NCBI RefSeq assembly: GCF_001411555.2
Contig: NC_049914.1
Coordinates: 11,584,847-11,648,846 of the forward strand
Length of the DNA: 64,000 nucleotides
From: Juglans regia
Taxonomy: Eukaryota; Streptophyta; Magnoliopsida; Fagales; Juglandaceae
Direction: 5' to 3'
A model generated the notes under the pieces. That model was not told the DNA's origin. It saw nothing but the letters and a program-made list of their open reading frames with translations, and made no database searches. Positions 20,201 through 30,039 of the stretch are shown here, one piece after another. Every line of letters begins with the position of its first letter. Within the stretch, counting starts at the first letter, position 1. The translations under genes were made by a program, and so were the position numbers.

Positions 20201-22679
20201 ATAAAATTATTGTGTATTTGGGCTATTATGCCTATTCATATCAATATAATTGTTTACTTATAAAAAAAAATAAAATTATTTGCACGCACCATTTTGAAAA
20301 ATTTATATTAGGTATGTTGGTCATAAATATACATTTGTTTTTATCTTTTCTTAGTTTTGTAGCAGTTTCGAAGTTTTATATGACTTAAATGCTTGATTCC
20401 AAGGTTTTAGTAATTGGCATTTGGAATTTATGACTATTAACTTTTTCATGTAATTTATAGATGAGTGGTTCAAGAATGAAGGTTGCTGGAAGATTCAAAC
20501 CTTGTGCTCACATGGGCTGTTTTGATCTTGAGGTCTTTGTGGAGCTAAATCAACGTTCTAGAAAGGCAAGCCTCAAATACATGATGGGATATTTGTTTTT
20601 TTTTGTTGTTGTTTTTGGTCCTTTTTATAGTTATTTATGTGTCTAAATGAACATTGGATTTTGGATGCAGTGGCAATGCCCCATCTGTCTCAAGAACTAT
20701 GCGTTGGAGAATATCATTATTGATCCTTACTTCAATCGTATTACATCTATGGTATTACCTTTTTTTTGCATTCTGAAATTATTTGTCACAAAAATGTTGA
20801 TGAGATGAATTAACACTATGTACTTCTCTTGTGGTACAGATGAAGTTCTGTGGAGAAGACGTAACAGAGATTGAGGTGAAGCCTGATGGCTCTTGGCGGG
20901 TAAAGACTAAAAATGAAAATGAACGGAGAGATATGGGTGATCTTGCGCAGTGGCATTTTCCTGATGGTACTATTTGTATCCCTGATACACCAGTTAGACC
21001 AAGAGTGGAAATGTTGAAGGAGATCAAACATGAAGGTATTTCAGAAGGTCATACTGGTTTGAAACTAGGAATAAGGAAGAATCGTAATGGCTTATGGGAG
21101 GTCAGCAAACCTGAAGATATGAACACCTCTTCTGAGAATGTATTACAAGAAAGGTTTGCAAAGTATGAGCAGAAAGTTATTCCAATGAGCAGCAGTGCCA
21201 CTGGAAGTGGTAGGGATGGTGAAGATCAAAGTGTAAATCAGGATGGAGGTGGGAATTTTGACTTTGCTACCCCCAATGGGATCGAGATGGATTCGATGTC
21301 TTTGAATGTTGATTCAGCATGTGGATTTCCTGGACGTAATTCCTCTGCACCAATAGGGAGTGCAGATGTTATTGTTCTGAGTGACTCAGAAGGAGAGGAT
21401 GACATAATGATATCTTCCGGAACTGTCTACAAGAACAATCCAACTGATGTTAGTGGGGTAACCTTTTCTGTTCCCCCTTCTGGGATTGCTGAAACATTTC
21501 CAGAAGATCCTACTCTTGGTGTGGGTGGAAGTTCATGCTTGGGTCTTTTTAATACTAATGATGATGAATTTGGTATGCCTCTCTGGTCACTACCTCCCGG
21601 AACTCAAGCAGGCCCAGGTTTTCAATTATTTAGTTCTGATGTAGATGTGCCAGATGGCCTAGTGGGTTTGCAGCATGGCTCTATGAATTGTTCTTCCTCA
21701 ATGAACGGCTATACATTGGCTCCAGATACTGCCATGGGATCTGCTACCCTACTACCAGATCCTTCTATTGGTCACTCTGATGATACTGACATAATTGATG
21801 GTTTAGTTGATAATCCCTTGGGTTTTGCTGGGGATGATCCGTCGCTTCAAATATTTCTTCCCACAAGACCTTCAGATGCATCAGTACAGACTGATATGAG
21901 AGATCGGGTTGATGTGTCAAATGGTGTTCATACTGAGGATTGGATATCTCTTAGTCTTGGGGGTCATGCCAGTGGCAGTAATGGCAAGTCTGCATCTCCA
22001 AATGGTTTGAATCCGAGAGAGCAAATATCATCCAAGGAGGGTGCCTTGGATTCTTTGGCGGACACTGGTATGTTCCCATTTGACTTTAATTTAGCTTCAG
22101 ACTTAACTAAGAGATCACATCCTGATAGGCTGTTTGGAGAAATGCTTCAGCTGTGATCTTTTATGCAAGTGCACGTTCTTTTTTTTTTTTTTTTGTGACA
22201 TAACTGGTCACTGGTGGAATTTGGTTAGAGAGATTTTCTGGTAGCTTTGGAAATTTTCCTCCAGACATATCTCTCAGGATTTGATACCACATCTTGACAT
22301 CAGAATGCAACGTTAGTGTTTACTCATTTGTGTATTTATTTTTTGTTTTTATTGTGTGATGTTTTAGCCTGGAATTTAAGAAACTCTTCTGTCTTTGATC
22401 TTAACCTGCTGCATCTGCATGTGAATGCAGCGTCAGGGAATTTTATTTTGGAAGCAGATGATATTGCCTTTTCTGTCTTGTGCATTTTTCCCTGTTTATC
22501 CTTTCTGATAGTTAGGCTGATGTTCTGTCCTCCCTACTGCAGCTTCTTTGCTTCTTGGTATGAATGACGGTAGAACCGACAAGTCAAGCAGACAACGATC
22601 AGATAGCCCTTTCTCATTTCCTCGTCAAAAACGTTCAAGGCCGCGATTGTACCTCTCTATTGAATCAGACTCCGAATAG
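2247..22679 (+). CDS. SIZ1: E3 SUMO-protein ligase SIZ1 (SAP, PHD, PINIT, SP-RING), 16 coding exons
   Basis: This is the plant nuclear E3 that transfers SUMO from the E2 (SCE1) to substrates in phosphate, cold, ABA and immune responses. Coding exons: 2247-2270, 3970-4050, 4482-4524, 5337-5406, 5663-5825, 5969-6099, 7379-7447, 8220-8307, 8433-8508, 8635-8708, 8928-9035, 13790-13948, 20461-20565, 20671-20751, 20840-22067, 22543-22679. Phases agree throughout and give 878 aa, close to Arabidopsis SIZ1 as I remember it. Domains: SAP about residues 11-45 ([20 protein letters not shown]); PHD about 112-163 ([22 protein letters not shown]); PINIT about 180-310; SP-RING about 361-424 ([18 protein letters not shown]); SUMO-interacting motif [11 protein letters not shown] near 600; C-terminal end [21 protein letters not shown]. 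Introns 11 (9036-13789) and 12 (13949-20460) are swollen by LINEs. The intron after exon 13 is GC-AG. Retention of the last intron would give another C-terminus. Confidence 0.95.
6865..7010 (+). pseudogene. 5S rRNA-derived retroposon with L1-like 3' tail (SIZ1 intron 6)
   Basis: Positions 6865-6984 match plant 5S rRNA nearly end to end: GGGTGCG start, GCACTAATGCACCG, ATCCCATCAGAACTC, TTAAGCGTGCTTGGGC, the AGAGTAGTAC box and GGATGGGTGACCTC. Scattered substitutions, and ATGGGAGACCCC in place of the usual CTGGGAAGTCC, argue against a working gene. It is a single copy, not a tandem array. It is followed by TTTACCTATCAAGAAAAA, which matches the 3' terminus of the L1 LINEs in this window (TTACCTATCAAAAAAA at 12121). 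Flanks 6847-6863 and 7015-7031 are similar and may be a decayed target-site duplication. It could be a 5S/L1 chimera or a member of a 5S-derived SINE family. Confidence 0.8.
7579..7628 (+). repeat. Poly(A) / purine-rich simple repeat in SIZ1 intron 7
   Basis: A run of about 21 A residues is followed by GGAAAAAGAGAAAGAAGG-type purine sequence. It may be the decayed tail of a retroposon, but no body or target duplication is evident. Confidence 0.7.
7963..8238 (+). repeat. Three tandem 92-bp repeats spanning the intron 7 / exon 8 splice acceptor of SIZ1
   Basis: Units are 7963-8054, 8055-8146 and 8147-8238, almost identical (each begins CTTGTTATCATCACTTCCC). Each carries the polypyrimidine-rich intron end and the first 19 nt of exon 8 (TACAAACCCTGTGCAAAGT). 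Only the third unit has the acceptor dinucleotide (TTATCTAG followed by TACAAAC). The first two read TTGTCTCG at that position, so they cannot act as normal AG acceptors. Confidence 0.9.
9335..9688 (+). repeat. Interspersed repeat R, copies 1 and 2a (SIZ1 intron 11)
   Basis: Copy 1 starts TAACGCCCCAATGGAATGCCC at about 9335. Copy 2 starts TAACAACCCAATGGAAGGCCC at about 9594, one period (about 260 bp) later. Shared landmarks are AAAGGACTAGTCAAT, CATTATAAAGAGCAAGAACT, CTCTTATCATATGG and a junction like GATACCATTTGTAAC. Copy 2 is interrupted at 9688 by a LINE and resumes at 12141. The GATACCATT/TGTAAC junction resembles the LTR/primer-site region of small terminal-repeat (TRIM-like) elements; this is my inference. 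The related copies at 12560-12905 belong to the same family. Confidence 0.65.
9689..12140 (+). mobile_element. 5'-truncated L1-type LINE (RT plus C-terminal zinc-binding region), degenerate
   Basis: A non-LTR retrotransposon fragment whose reading frame is broken by stops and shifts. Reverse transcriptase blocks read [18 protein letters not shown] (about 9698), [20 protein letters not shown] (about 9911), [16 protein letters not shown], and [14 protein letters not shown] (about 10465), which is the catalytic box with FMDD instead of FADD. The plant L1 C-terminal region with the zf-RVT domain lies at about 11560-11990 ([19 protein letters not shown]). The 3' end is AATAAAATCTCTTATTACCTATCAAAAAAATAAA. 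ATAAAGAG flanks both sides (9681-9688 and 12141-12148), a perfect 8-bp target duplication inside repeat R. No endonuclease part remains, so the copy is 5' truncated and dead. Confidence 0.9.
12141..12265 (+). repeat. Interspersed repeat R, remainder of copy 2
   Basis: It resumes exactly after the LINE with ATAAAGAGCAAAAACTTCTC, then CCAAGCAATGTGGGATCCC and CTTATTCTCTTATCATATGG. These are the same landmarks as in copy 1 at 9417-9490. Confidence 0.7.
12271..12486 (+). mobile_element. MITE of the TTGGATAG family (SIZ1 intron 11)
   Basis: About 215 bp, AT-rich, with the family landmarks GAGATGAAAGTTGAATAAAA, TATTGTTAGAATTTTATT, GATTTGAAAAAGTTGAATTG, and an end CTCAATCCATACCGAGCCTTA complementary to the start (TTAGGTTATATATGGATAGTG). 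There is no coding capacity. Other copies lie near 790, 14662, 34880, 41481, 48625 and 59070. Confidence 0.75.
12560..12905 (+). repeat. Interspersed repeat R, copies 3 and 4 (partial)
   Basis: Copy 3 begins TAACACCCTAAGGGAAGGCCC and carries AAAGGACTAGTCAATGGTAC and CTTATAAAGAGCAAGAACTT. Copy 4 begins at 12823 after GATACTCTATTTG with TAACACCCTAAGGTAAGGCC, and is deleted internally so that it jumps directly to AAGCAATGTGGGATCC. The period of about 260 bp matches copies 1 and 2. Confidence 0.6.
14662..14890 (+). mobile_element. MITE of the TTGGATAG family (SIZ1 intron 12)
   Basis: It starts GGCTGGTTTGGATTCATTGA and ends CTGAATCCAAACAGGGCCTA, which are inverted ends. The internal block TTGAGATTTGAAAAAGTTGAA is locally duplicated in tandem compared with the other copies. 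There is no coding capacity. Confidence 0.8.
15443..15506 (+). mobile_element. Ultra-short L1 3'-end insertion with 15-bp target duplication
   Basis: The insert is only the LINE 3' end (CTTATTTCAATAAAATTTAC then TTTTACCTAT and poly(A)). It is bracketed by AAAATTCAACACCTT at 15428-15442 and again at 15507-15521. The perfect duplication shows a real target-primed insertion truncated to about 64 bp including the tail. Confidence 0.85.
15777..20271 (+). mobile_element. Long degenerate L1-type LINE (endonuclease, RT, zinc-binding) in SIZ1 intron 12
   Basis: Order along the element: ORF1-like remnant (about 15800-16540); endonuclease start at about 16555 ([14 protein letters not shown]) continuing with [18 protein letters not shown] at about 17080; RT with [20 protein letters not shown] (about 17998), [16 protein letters not shown] (about 18245) and [20 protein letters not shown] (about 18410); C-terminal zinc-binding region ([18 protein letters not shown] at about 19770, [19 protein letters not shown]). 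Many stops and frameshifts are present. The catalytic FADD box is damaged: LLFAD at about 18577 runs straight into downstream sequence. Possible target duplication: AAAATGATTTG (15766-15776) / AAAATTATTTG (20272-20282), one mismatch; the 5' boundary is therefore tentative. Confidence 0.85.
20144..20280 (+). repeat. Duplicated LINE 3' terminus
   Basis: The terminal about 66 bp of the LINE (TTGTGTATTTGGGCTATGCC through TTATAAAAAAAAATAAAATTA) is present twice in tandem. The second copy (from 20210) has three extra bases (TAT). It may be a tail duplication, or a second very short L1 insertion into the first one's tail. Confidence 0.85.
22068..22542 (+). other. Last SIZ1 intron, partly open in frame (possible alternative C-terminus)
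   Basis: The canonical splice (GACACTG / GTATGT at 22067-22068 to CTGCAG / CTTC at 22543) gives the conserved SIZ1 C-terminus. Without splicing, the frame runs on for 29 more codons ([15 protein letters not shown]... EMLQL) and stops at 22154-22156. Confidence 0.6.
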
Positions 22680-23372
22680 AGAAACTGGACCTATTTTGTC
22701 GGCATTTGAACTTTTTCTGGATAGAAAACATAACTTCCAGTGATCTGTCGCATAGGTCTTAGGACGAAGTTCAGGATTAGTAGTCAGAATGTTGACAAAC
22801 ATTTTGGTGTGCATTGATTGGCAGTTTCAAATGTGGTCTAATGATCCATGGCAGAAGAAATCAAGAAAATTGTTATTGCCTAGTGCGAAAACTGTGCTAG
22901 CACCTGCAGAATTTGTTTTCTCCTTTTGTTATAACAATTGGTAAGTTACCGGTCTTGTACGTCATTTCCATATGTTTCTGTTTAGGCTTAATAAACCGTG
23001 CTTCTAATGACCATTGGTTTGACAGGTTCAGTTCATGCTTTTCTGTTCAATCCCCCCCCACATTGAAGATCTGCAGGTGCAGTGCTGGTAATTTGTACAG
23101 CAGATGGTAATTTTGTTCTGGATAGATGGAATTAAACCCATTGGTTTAAAACCTTTGGGTTTTGAAGGGGGAGTCCCCCTTAGAAATACATATATCTGCC
23201 GATTTGTCTCTGTTTTATAATGAGACCAAATAGCCTGTAAATGATCATTCGAATCGAGCTATTTATAGAGAAATTCATAGTTTATTCAAATAGACCTTTA
23301 CTTGAGTGTCGCATATCTGAGAGGCAGACCACCCTGGTGGTTCAATAATTTAAGATGATTGATTGTAAGTAT

Positions 23373-23408
<36 letters not shown>

Positions 23409-24721
23409 CAAATTGGAACCGCATAAAAGTATGGTTTTGATTTGTGTCATCTACCACCACTTCACAGCAACGGCTTGCAAAACTTGGAAACCTTTCCAAT
23501 GCTTACATTTCTCTGTAGCCATGATAAGCCTGATTAATTACTGAATTTTCGGAAACTGTTTGGATCCGAAATTTAGGAATGCATCGAAATTGAGAATGCC
23601 TTCTGAATTGATTCTGAATTGATTATAAAGTATTCCTTTAAGTCAACTTTATGGCTTCATGTGAACCCTTTTCAACCTTTGAGATTGTTGAGTCACGTTG
23701 GGGGAGTTGGTCTCGGGGTTTTGTTGAAATTAACAGTGTCTTTTTTTAAGTGTTGTTAAAGCTTATTTTCAAGTAAATGACTTGGAAATGCTTTACAAAC
23801 TTGAGAAAGTGGAGGCACATCTAGAAGTCATACTAGCATTTTGAGTTTAGCTGCTTTTGAGAAAGTGTGAATATCAGATCTTTTAAAATAATGGCGAGAA
23901 TGAAATATGGATCTTTGGATGTCATTGTAATTGTAATTGGATCGATAAGCTTTTGAGTTGAAAGGTAAGATCATGATTTAGGGATGGAAGAGCGTCTGGA
24001 AACGAGTTTTCAAGGCAATTGAAAATAGTCTCTGCCAAAAACACCGCAGTAGCTTCATCCTTCACTCTCTAAAATCTATTAGAGGGCACTCGAAAGCATC
24101 AATGTTCCAAATTGTTAACATCGGCGGTTTCTTTCAGGAATCAATAGGAGCATCCAATGAAATTAAACCAATGCTTAAAATGGCGACCTCAATATTACAA
24201 AGAGCATCAAAACAAGCCAAGCTAAACAAACATTGAAAATCGTGGTTCATCACCATATGAAACAATCAAAGATAAAAGTTCATCTGTGATATTCTAAAAG
24301 AGAAAACTTTCCACTAACAGATAGTGATGAAATGGATTGCTACTGAGGTACATTCAAAACCCAGGAGACATCAAAGAATACAAAGCTTCAAGAGTAAAAA
24401 CTTTATTTCTTAGAACTTATAAACAAATACCATCAAGGAAATACAGGCCGAAAAATAACCAACTTGGTTTCTTTCCACGGTTGGTCCCAATGACCATCTC
24501 TCTCTCTCCCATACAGCCATTATGCATCCCTTCTTCAAAGATGAATCAAGGCCATACCTGTGTGGCCAAATTGAAAGGTATTCAGAATGGTTCCAAAAGC
24601 GCACACTTATTTGTCTTGTTACTTTGGCTTGGAATAGTTACCAAAAAAGACCCTGCTTCGTGAAGGCATGAGGAAATAAAACTTTTTTTTGGGGCAGCAG
24701 ATTTTAAAATCACAAGAACCA
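22680..24721. other. SIZ1 3' UTR/flank and GTF2H2 3' flank
   Basis: Convergent gene ends. No coding sequence is recognised. The SIZ1 3' UTR probably covers the first several hundred bases (an AATAAA lies near 22989). A (CT)n microsatellite sits at 23375-23405. The GTF2H2 3' UTR should occupy the right-hand part (minus strand, below 24722). Confidence 0.5.
23375..23405. repeat. (CT)n microsatellite
   Basis: An uninterrupted CT dinucleotide run of about 31 bp downstream of SIZ1. Confidence 0.95.
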
Positions 24722-27700
24722 TCATTCTTCACTGGCAATGGCTGACTTGGAATGCCTGAAGCTCTCACAACCAGGGCAATTATGCAAGCTCTCATGAATG
24801 TAAATGTCACAATCAAGGCAGAAGTGCTGTTTGCACTTTGGGCATGAAACACGAAGGCCAGGTTTGTTTCCTGTGTCAAAATTAGGTAATTGAAAATGGG
24901 TGAGACGAGAAGTGTAGGACATGCCACGCACTCACAGACAAATATAGAATATACAAACTTCAGGAAAGAAAAAAATAATCAAGGGATTTTTTTTAAACTT
25001 TAATAGCTAGCCACTTCAAAGATTCCAGTAGCTTAGCTTATATTAGTCTATCAGCTTTTTCTTTCCTTTCTTTCTTCAGACATCATTATATCTCAAATAT
25101 GAAATCGTTCCACGACTTGTCCAATCCTAGTTCTTGTTTCTATACATCAGACCTGACCCTTCTGCCCATAGGCTATATAGCCTGTGATGTTACAGTACGA
25201 CAAAATTGAGGCACTACAGCACTATCCTAAGGGTGCAAACTACGTAGACCTATCTCATCTTTCATGAAACTTAAATATCAATTATTTGTAGAATGTAACT
25301 GATTAAAAAAAAAAAAACTTGTGGAATGTATATCATAAATATGTCCATGAGAAATCTATTACTCCAAGGTTTGTCGGATTCAAAAATACCAAAATTAGCT
25401 GCTAGATTTCTTCTAAATCTCTACTCATTATTTCAACTAGTCGGAGACCTGCATGATGCGCACTAAAAACTAAATTTATTGAATAAAAAATGTTCTATTT
25501 AACTAAGTTAGAACACCTTGAAGCATCACACACAATAGAACTTTTACTAAAAGAGTATTTATGCTCTGCCATTTTGATATCCAAAATTCTAAGTTAGTCT
25601 GTATAGAGAAATAAGATTCAGCTGCATATGCGTGCACACGCATGCGAGTGATGGAACATCAGCTTTACTAATCATAGAATATCATTGCAAAATTATATAT
25701 TTTCTTCCTTGACAACTACTTACCAGGATTTAGAAGACTTTGTTGGCAGCCAAAGCAAGATCTTGGTGATCTGTTATGTGCATCATTCAGAAATGATGGA
25801 GGCACCTCATCGAATGGTACTACTGGAAAGAGATGATGATATGATCTCGCCAAATGGGGTGAAGAAATAAGTGTCAACCCACATACTCGACATTCAGTAG
25901 GTAACTCACATACACGCGCTTTGCATCTTGGACAAGTGTAACCCCCTCCAACCTTAGCCTCCTTGTGACATGAACATATTGCTATAGAACTCTCTGCTGC
26001 TCTCTGTGGGAACCCCATCTTTAACAAATTAGCAATGGCAAACTCTGCTATTGCTGGAGGTGGGGGAGCATGTTCCAGTATTAACTCTTTCAAGTGGGCC
26101 TGCACCAAAAAGAAATAAGTAAATATGATAACAATACAGTAAGGAGCAATTAGACACCATAATTTCTCATAGCAATGTCACTTTCTTGGACCCCTTTAGA
26201 CTTAAGTGGATTCCAATGAAAACAATCTTTCGTTCCCCTATAAGTTATTACATCATCTAGATGGCAGTTGTGCTCACATTCCTTGATACTACAACTAAAT
26301 CATTTTGGTTCCAATGTAGTCTGTAAACACCCACTACTTAGTTGATCTCACCTCATCCAATGCAACAGAGTACGAGCCCCCAGTTTCTTGGCACAGATGT
26401 TTACATATAAATAGTTCTGCAGAGAGACCAATAACTGAACACCTAATTTTTGACTTCTTGCACTTTTGGATAGTCTCCATTATATCACCCGGATCACAAG
26501 TACTGAGAGCAGAGTATAAGACAAGAACTTCTCGATGACCATATGATGGAATCTGTTTTAGATAGCCATGAACAAGGTCCAGGGCATTCTGTAGGGAGGA
26601 CTCACCAGAGCACTCCAGTTTACCCATCAAAGCTTTCACATGGGACTCGGGACTGCCACCAAGCTCTGTTAAGCACTGAGCAACCCCATCTTTTACACTC
26701 ACCAGACCAAGCTGACTAAGTGGATTCTGGTCAAAGAACTCTCTAATAAAAGCTTCAACGAGTTTTGCAACCACGACCATTCGGCTTGGCCGAAAATCTG
26801 TCTCTCCAGCTGCCTAAACATATAGGAAGGAAAATCAAAAGAGAGTACGGAGAATAATAATTCATCAAAAGAACTGCAAAAAAACTAAATCCTTGTCTTC
26901 TAATCTACTATTGTCATTATTCAGCAGAGATATTTATTTTCAAAAGTAGTATTCAGTGCAGTTAATTCCCAATTACAAGCCAGATTTCTAGTACTTTAAG
27001 CAGTTTTTATATGTTTGACATGCCTTTTAGGCTTATGCATTGTCCGGCTCACAATAATCCATGAGAAAGCATATACTGCTGGATTGCATATTAATTTGAA
27101 AGTTATACTCAATTCGAAGAAAAAAAAAGCATTTTCCTTTTAGGTTAGAAATTTATAAACGAGAAATTTCAAGTTCACTGAAGAACTTTTAGATACTTTG
27201 GATGGTAAATCTTTAAAGGTTCAGAAAAATGTTACATAGTTTTGTAATCACCTGGATACGGTCATTAGCCTTAGCGAACATAAATGGAAACCCCAAAAAC
27301 ACAATGAAGCAACTCTTACAATTTAAAAGTGAGTATTTACTGCAGAAATGCACCTTTTACCTACCCCACTAACTTCATTTCTCAATGTGTGGAATTGGAA
27401 CCAATACATTCTCTCTCGCAGATCATATTGGCGATCACAGTTACATAATTGAAAAGGAATTACATAGAATAAAAGAGCAGTCGAGTGATATGAATTCAGT
27501 ACCCTTGAGAAATCAATAATAACGAATAGATAGCGAATGAGGCCCTTCTGGATACGAGCTGTAGTTGCCTGGGAGGAAAGGGAGCGAATGCGCCGGCGAT
27601 ACTGAGCATGGTAAAGTATCTTGTTATCAATGGGGCGAAGAAGTCCGGACTCGTCCTCTTGCAGAGATTCCCATGACCTCTCATCTGCGTAAGTTATCTG

Positions 27701-27787
27701 CCACCCATCAGGGCCTCCACTTTCCTCATCCTCATCCTCATCTTCCTCTCCCCCTCCATTCCATCGTTTTCCAACGCCATTGTTCAT
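24722..27787 (-). CDS. GTF2H2: TFIIH subunit 2 (p44/Ssl1), 4 coding exons
   Basis: Core TFIIH subunit in the nucleus; in the family it binds and stimulates the XPD helicase for nucleotide-excision repair and transcription initiation. Exons on the minus strand: 27787-27503, 26813-26352, 26099-25724, 24870-24722. Phases agree and give 423 aa, close to the Arabidopsis length as I remember it. Evidence: N-terminal acidic stretch then SWESLQEDESGLLRPIDN; von Willebrand A domain from LFVIIDFSR through VEAFIREFFDQNPLSQLGLV and GHREVLVLYSALSTCDPGDI; Ssl1-like zinc region CSCHKEAKVGGGYTCPRCKA...CRVCG; C-terminal C4C4 RING-like part SCFGCQQ...CPKCKQHFCLDCDIYIHES, CPGC. The start MNNGVG follows a 5' UTR intron at about 27794-28045 (donor CAG/GTATC, acceptor TTTAG/GGG). 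It converges on SIZ1. Confidence 0.95.
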
Positions 27788-28150
27788 GTTCCCCTAAACC
27801 AAAAAAGCAGATTTTGAACCAAACAACCTTTTATCAATAGAAAACTTTATCATATAAAAAATAAAACGCTAAAACTGTACTCAGATATGAAATTTAACCG
27901 ACAAAAATAACATAAATATCCATCGAAATAAAATGAAACATTTCGTGGCAAATCGTTCGATGAAAAAACGAATCGAGCCTAAAGAGTGAACACATGTGAA
28001 GGCTGAAAATAAAATTAAATGTTGTGAAGAGAAAAAGGATGATACCTGTTCGTCCGAAGACGAGAACCCTAGAAAGAGATTCTTTGGAGTTGGAAGTGTG
28101 AGTGGGTGAGTATTCCTTGGGCAGCGACACAACCCTGCAGCCGCATGACA
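27788..28150 (-). other. GTF2H2 5' UTR with intron
   Basis: On the minus strand a leader exon (about 28150-28046, ending GGACGAACAG) is followed by an intron of about 252 bp with GT-AG ends, then the short exon piece GGGAAC just before the ATG. The transcription start is not determined. Sequence 28150-28436 beyond it is the presumptive promoter. Confidence 0.55.
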
Positions 28151-28436
28151 TTTGAGCAAAGTAGGGCTCGTATTTAGCGCGCCCAGTGCAATACGTACGT
28201 GTGACACGAAATAAAGGAAATCACAAATCTAAACGGAGGCCTCACACCTACGCACCCTCCACATAAGCAAACTGTAAATTGTCATTTCTACCCTCAAAAT
28301 TTAAAACAGCAGCTCCTTCCTCCCGTCGCCGAACGCTTTCTTCTCAAGTTCCCTTCACGTTCTCCTCTCTCCAGCTTCTTCTTCTCCAAGGCTCTAGCGT
28401 CTCCTTCTCTCAGCTCCTTTAAGTTCCGGCGAGCAT
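28151..28436. promoter_or_regulatory. GTF2H2 upstream region; CT-rich leader-like block beside the gypsy element
   Basis: Position fits the GTF2H2 promoter. The right part (28310-28436) is CT-rich on the plus strand (CTTCTTCTTCTCCAAGGCTC-like), resembling a plant 5' UTR for a divergent plus-strand gene whose body is not seen; it stops at the LTR boundary. No TATA box is convincing. Confidence 0.35.
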
Positions 28437-28952
28437 TGTTATGACCTCAAGGAATAGCCATTGAGACGAAGTAGAGTTAGGGATTCGAAGAGAATCTGTG
28501 GCTGGAAGTCAAGAAGGAGAAAGGAAGTCAAGGCTTTGGATTATTAGGGGGGTCATTTACAAGCAGGAAAAAAAGAGTCCAAAATGCACAGTAGCGAGGA
28601 GAGGAAAGCACACCGTTTAAGGCATTTGGGAACACACCGTTTCATTATCCTATTTTACCTTCTGTTATATTACTTCCTGTCATTTTACTTCTGTTTTGTA
28701 ATTGCTACGGGAAATGTCAGAGTTTGTTAGTAGTGGGCTGAAGGGATATAAGCAGTGGGGCAGCAGAGTCATGGGTATCGATTATCTTGTATTTCTGATT
28801 CAGAACATTGGAGGCTAGGGTTCCTCAAAAACCCAACTATCTTTATATTTCATCAGTATTACTTAGAGAATTCTTGTCAAAATTCTATTACAGATTCGTA
28901 TCCTTCTTCTTCTATCCATTAATTTCTCCTTTCTACAACTAGTATCATAACA
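28437..28952 (+). repeat. 5' LTR of the gypsy chromovirus
   Basis: 516 bp, TG...CA ends. It matches 33314-33841 over its full length with scattered substitutions and a short indel around TTACTTCTGT. Confidence 0.95.
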
Positions 28953-28978
28953 ATTGGTATCTAGAGACACCTTTCCTA

Positions 28979-29792
28979 ATGACTGCCAAACAGCAACACG
29001 AGGCAATCCAAAGGCAAGTTGAGGCACATGAACAAGGGATACAGGAGCTCAGGGAGCAGATGCGGGCTATGATGGCCACCCAAAATCAGACCAATGATAT
29101 GCTGCGTACAGTGGTAGCTAATCAAAACAGAGGACCCCATCGAAAGGGAGACATGGAAGCGGAAAATGTGGACCATCGAAGGTATGGAATGAGGGGAATC
29201 AAGCTGGGTTTTCCACATTTTGCTGGTGCAGATCCAGAAGGGTGGATATTTAAGGCCACATACTACTTTGACTTTCATCAAACATCTCCAGCTCAAAAGG
29301 CTACTCATGGCCTCATACCACATGGAGGGACAAGCACTGGTTTGGTATAGAGATGTAGAAGATACAGGGCAATTTACTTGCTGGCAGACCTTTCTTCAAG
29401 CCCTCCAAACGCGTTTTGGAACCATTGCGTAGAACGACCCCATGGAAGCACTGAAGAGGCTGAAGCAAACTTCATCGGTAGCAGCGTATAAAGATGAGTT
29501 TGAAGCACTTTCGAATAGGCTCAAGGGGCTTCCAGACGCTCACAAGTTGAGCTGCTTCATTAGTGGGCTCAAGGATGAGATTCGTCTTACACTTCGTCTG
29601 CTGAATCCTTTAAACTTAAGTGCAGCATTTGGCCTTGCAAGAATACAAGAGGAGTATTTGGTTAGTATAAACAAAGCTATAAAACCATGGAAAGAAAAAA
29701 ACTATTCAGTAGGGGAGGCCACGGGGTCCAAACAAACAGTTCCTTTACGTAAGGTTTTCTCTACACAAATGGATGAAAAAAGAAAAAAATGA
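28979..29792 (+). pseudogene. gag-like region of the gypsy element, frameshifted
   Basis: Capsid-type sequence: an N-terminal helical Gln/Glu-rich part (RQVEAHEQGIQELREQMRAM), then the retrotransposon gag domain (FPHFAGADPEGWIFKATYYF, DEFEALSNRLKGLPDAHKLS, FISGLKDEIRLTLR). The frame changes near 29250-29340, and a TAG near 29430 separates the last segment, so it cannot be translated as one protein. Confidence 0.85.
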
Positions 29793-30039
29793 TTATGTTA
29801 CCATTGTGAGGAGAAATGACACCCTAACCATGTATGTAAATCCCCCAAGGTGTATTTGCTGCAAGGGTGTGAAGGGGGGTGAAGGGGAGAAGGCTGATGA
29901 GGTTTTCTATGATTCTACGGAGTTTGAGGAAAGGATAGGGTTGCCTTTTGCGCAAGGGGGACCTGAGATTTAGATTAATGCTATTATAGGAACTCCTACT
30001 TCAAATACTATGAGAATTTATGGAACGATTGGGGGAGAG

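Noticed and set aside
20831..22156. 441-codon frame as an independent gene
   Set aside because: It is exon 15 of SIZ1 plus retained-intron read-through.
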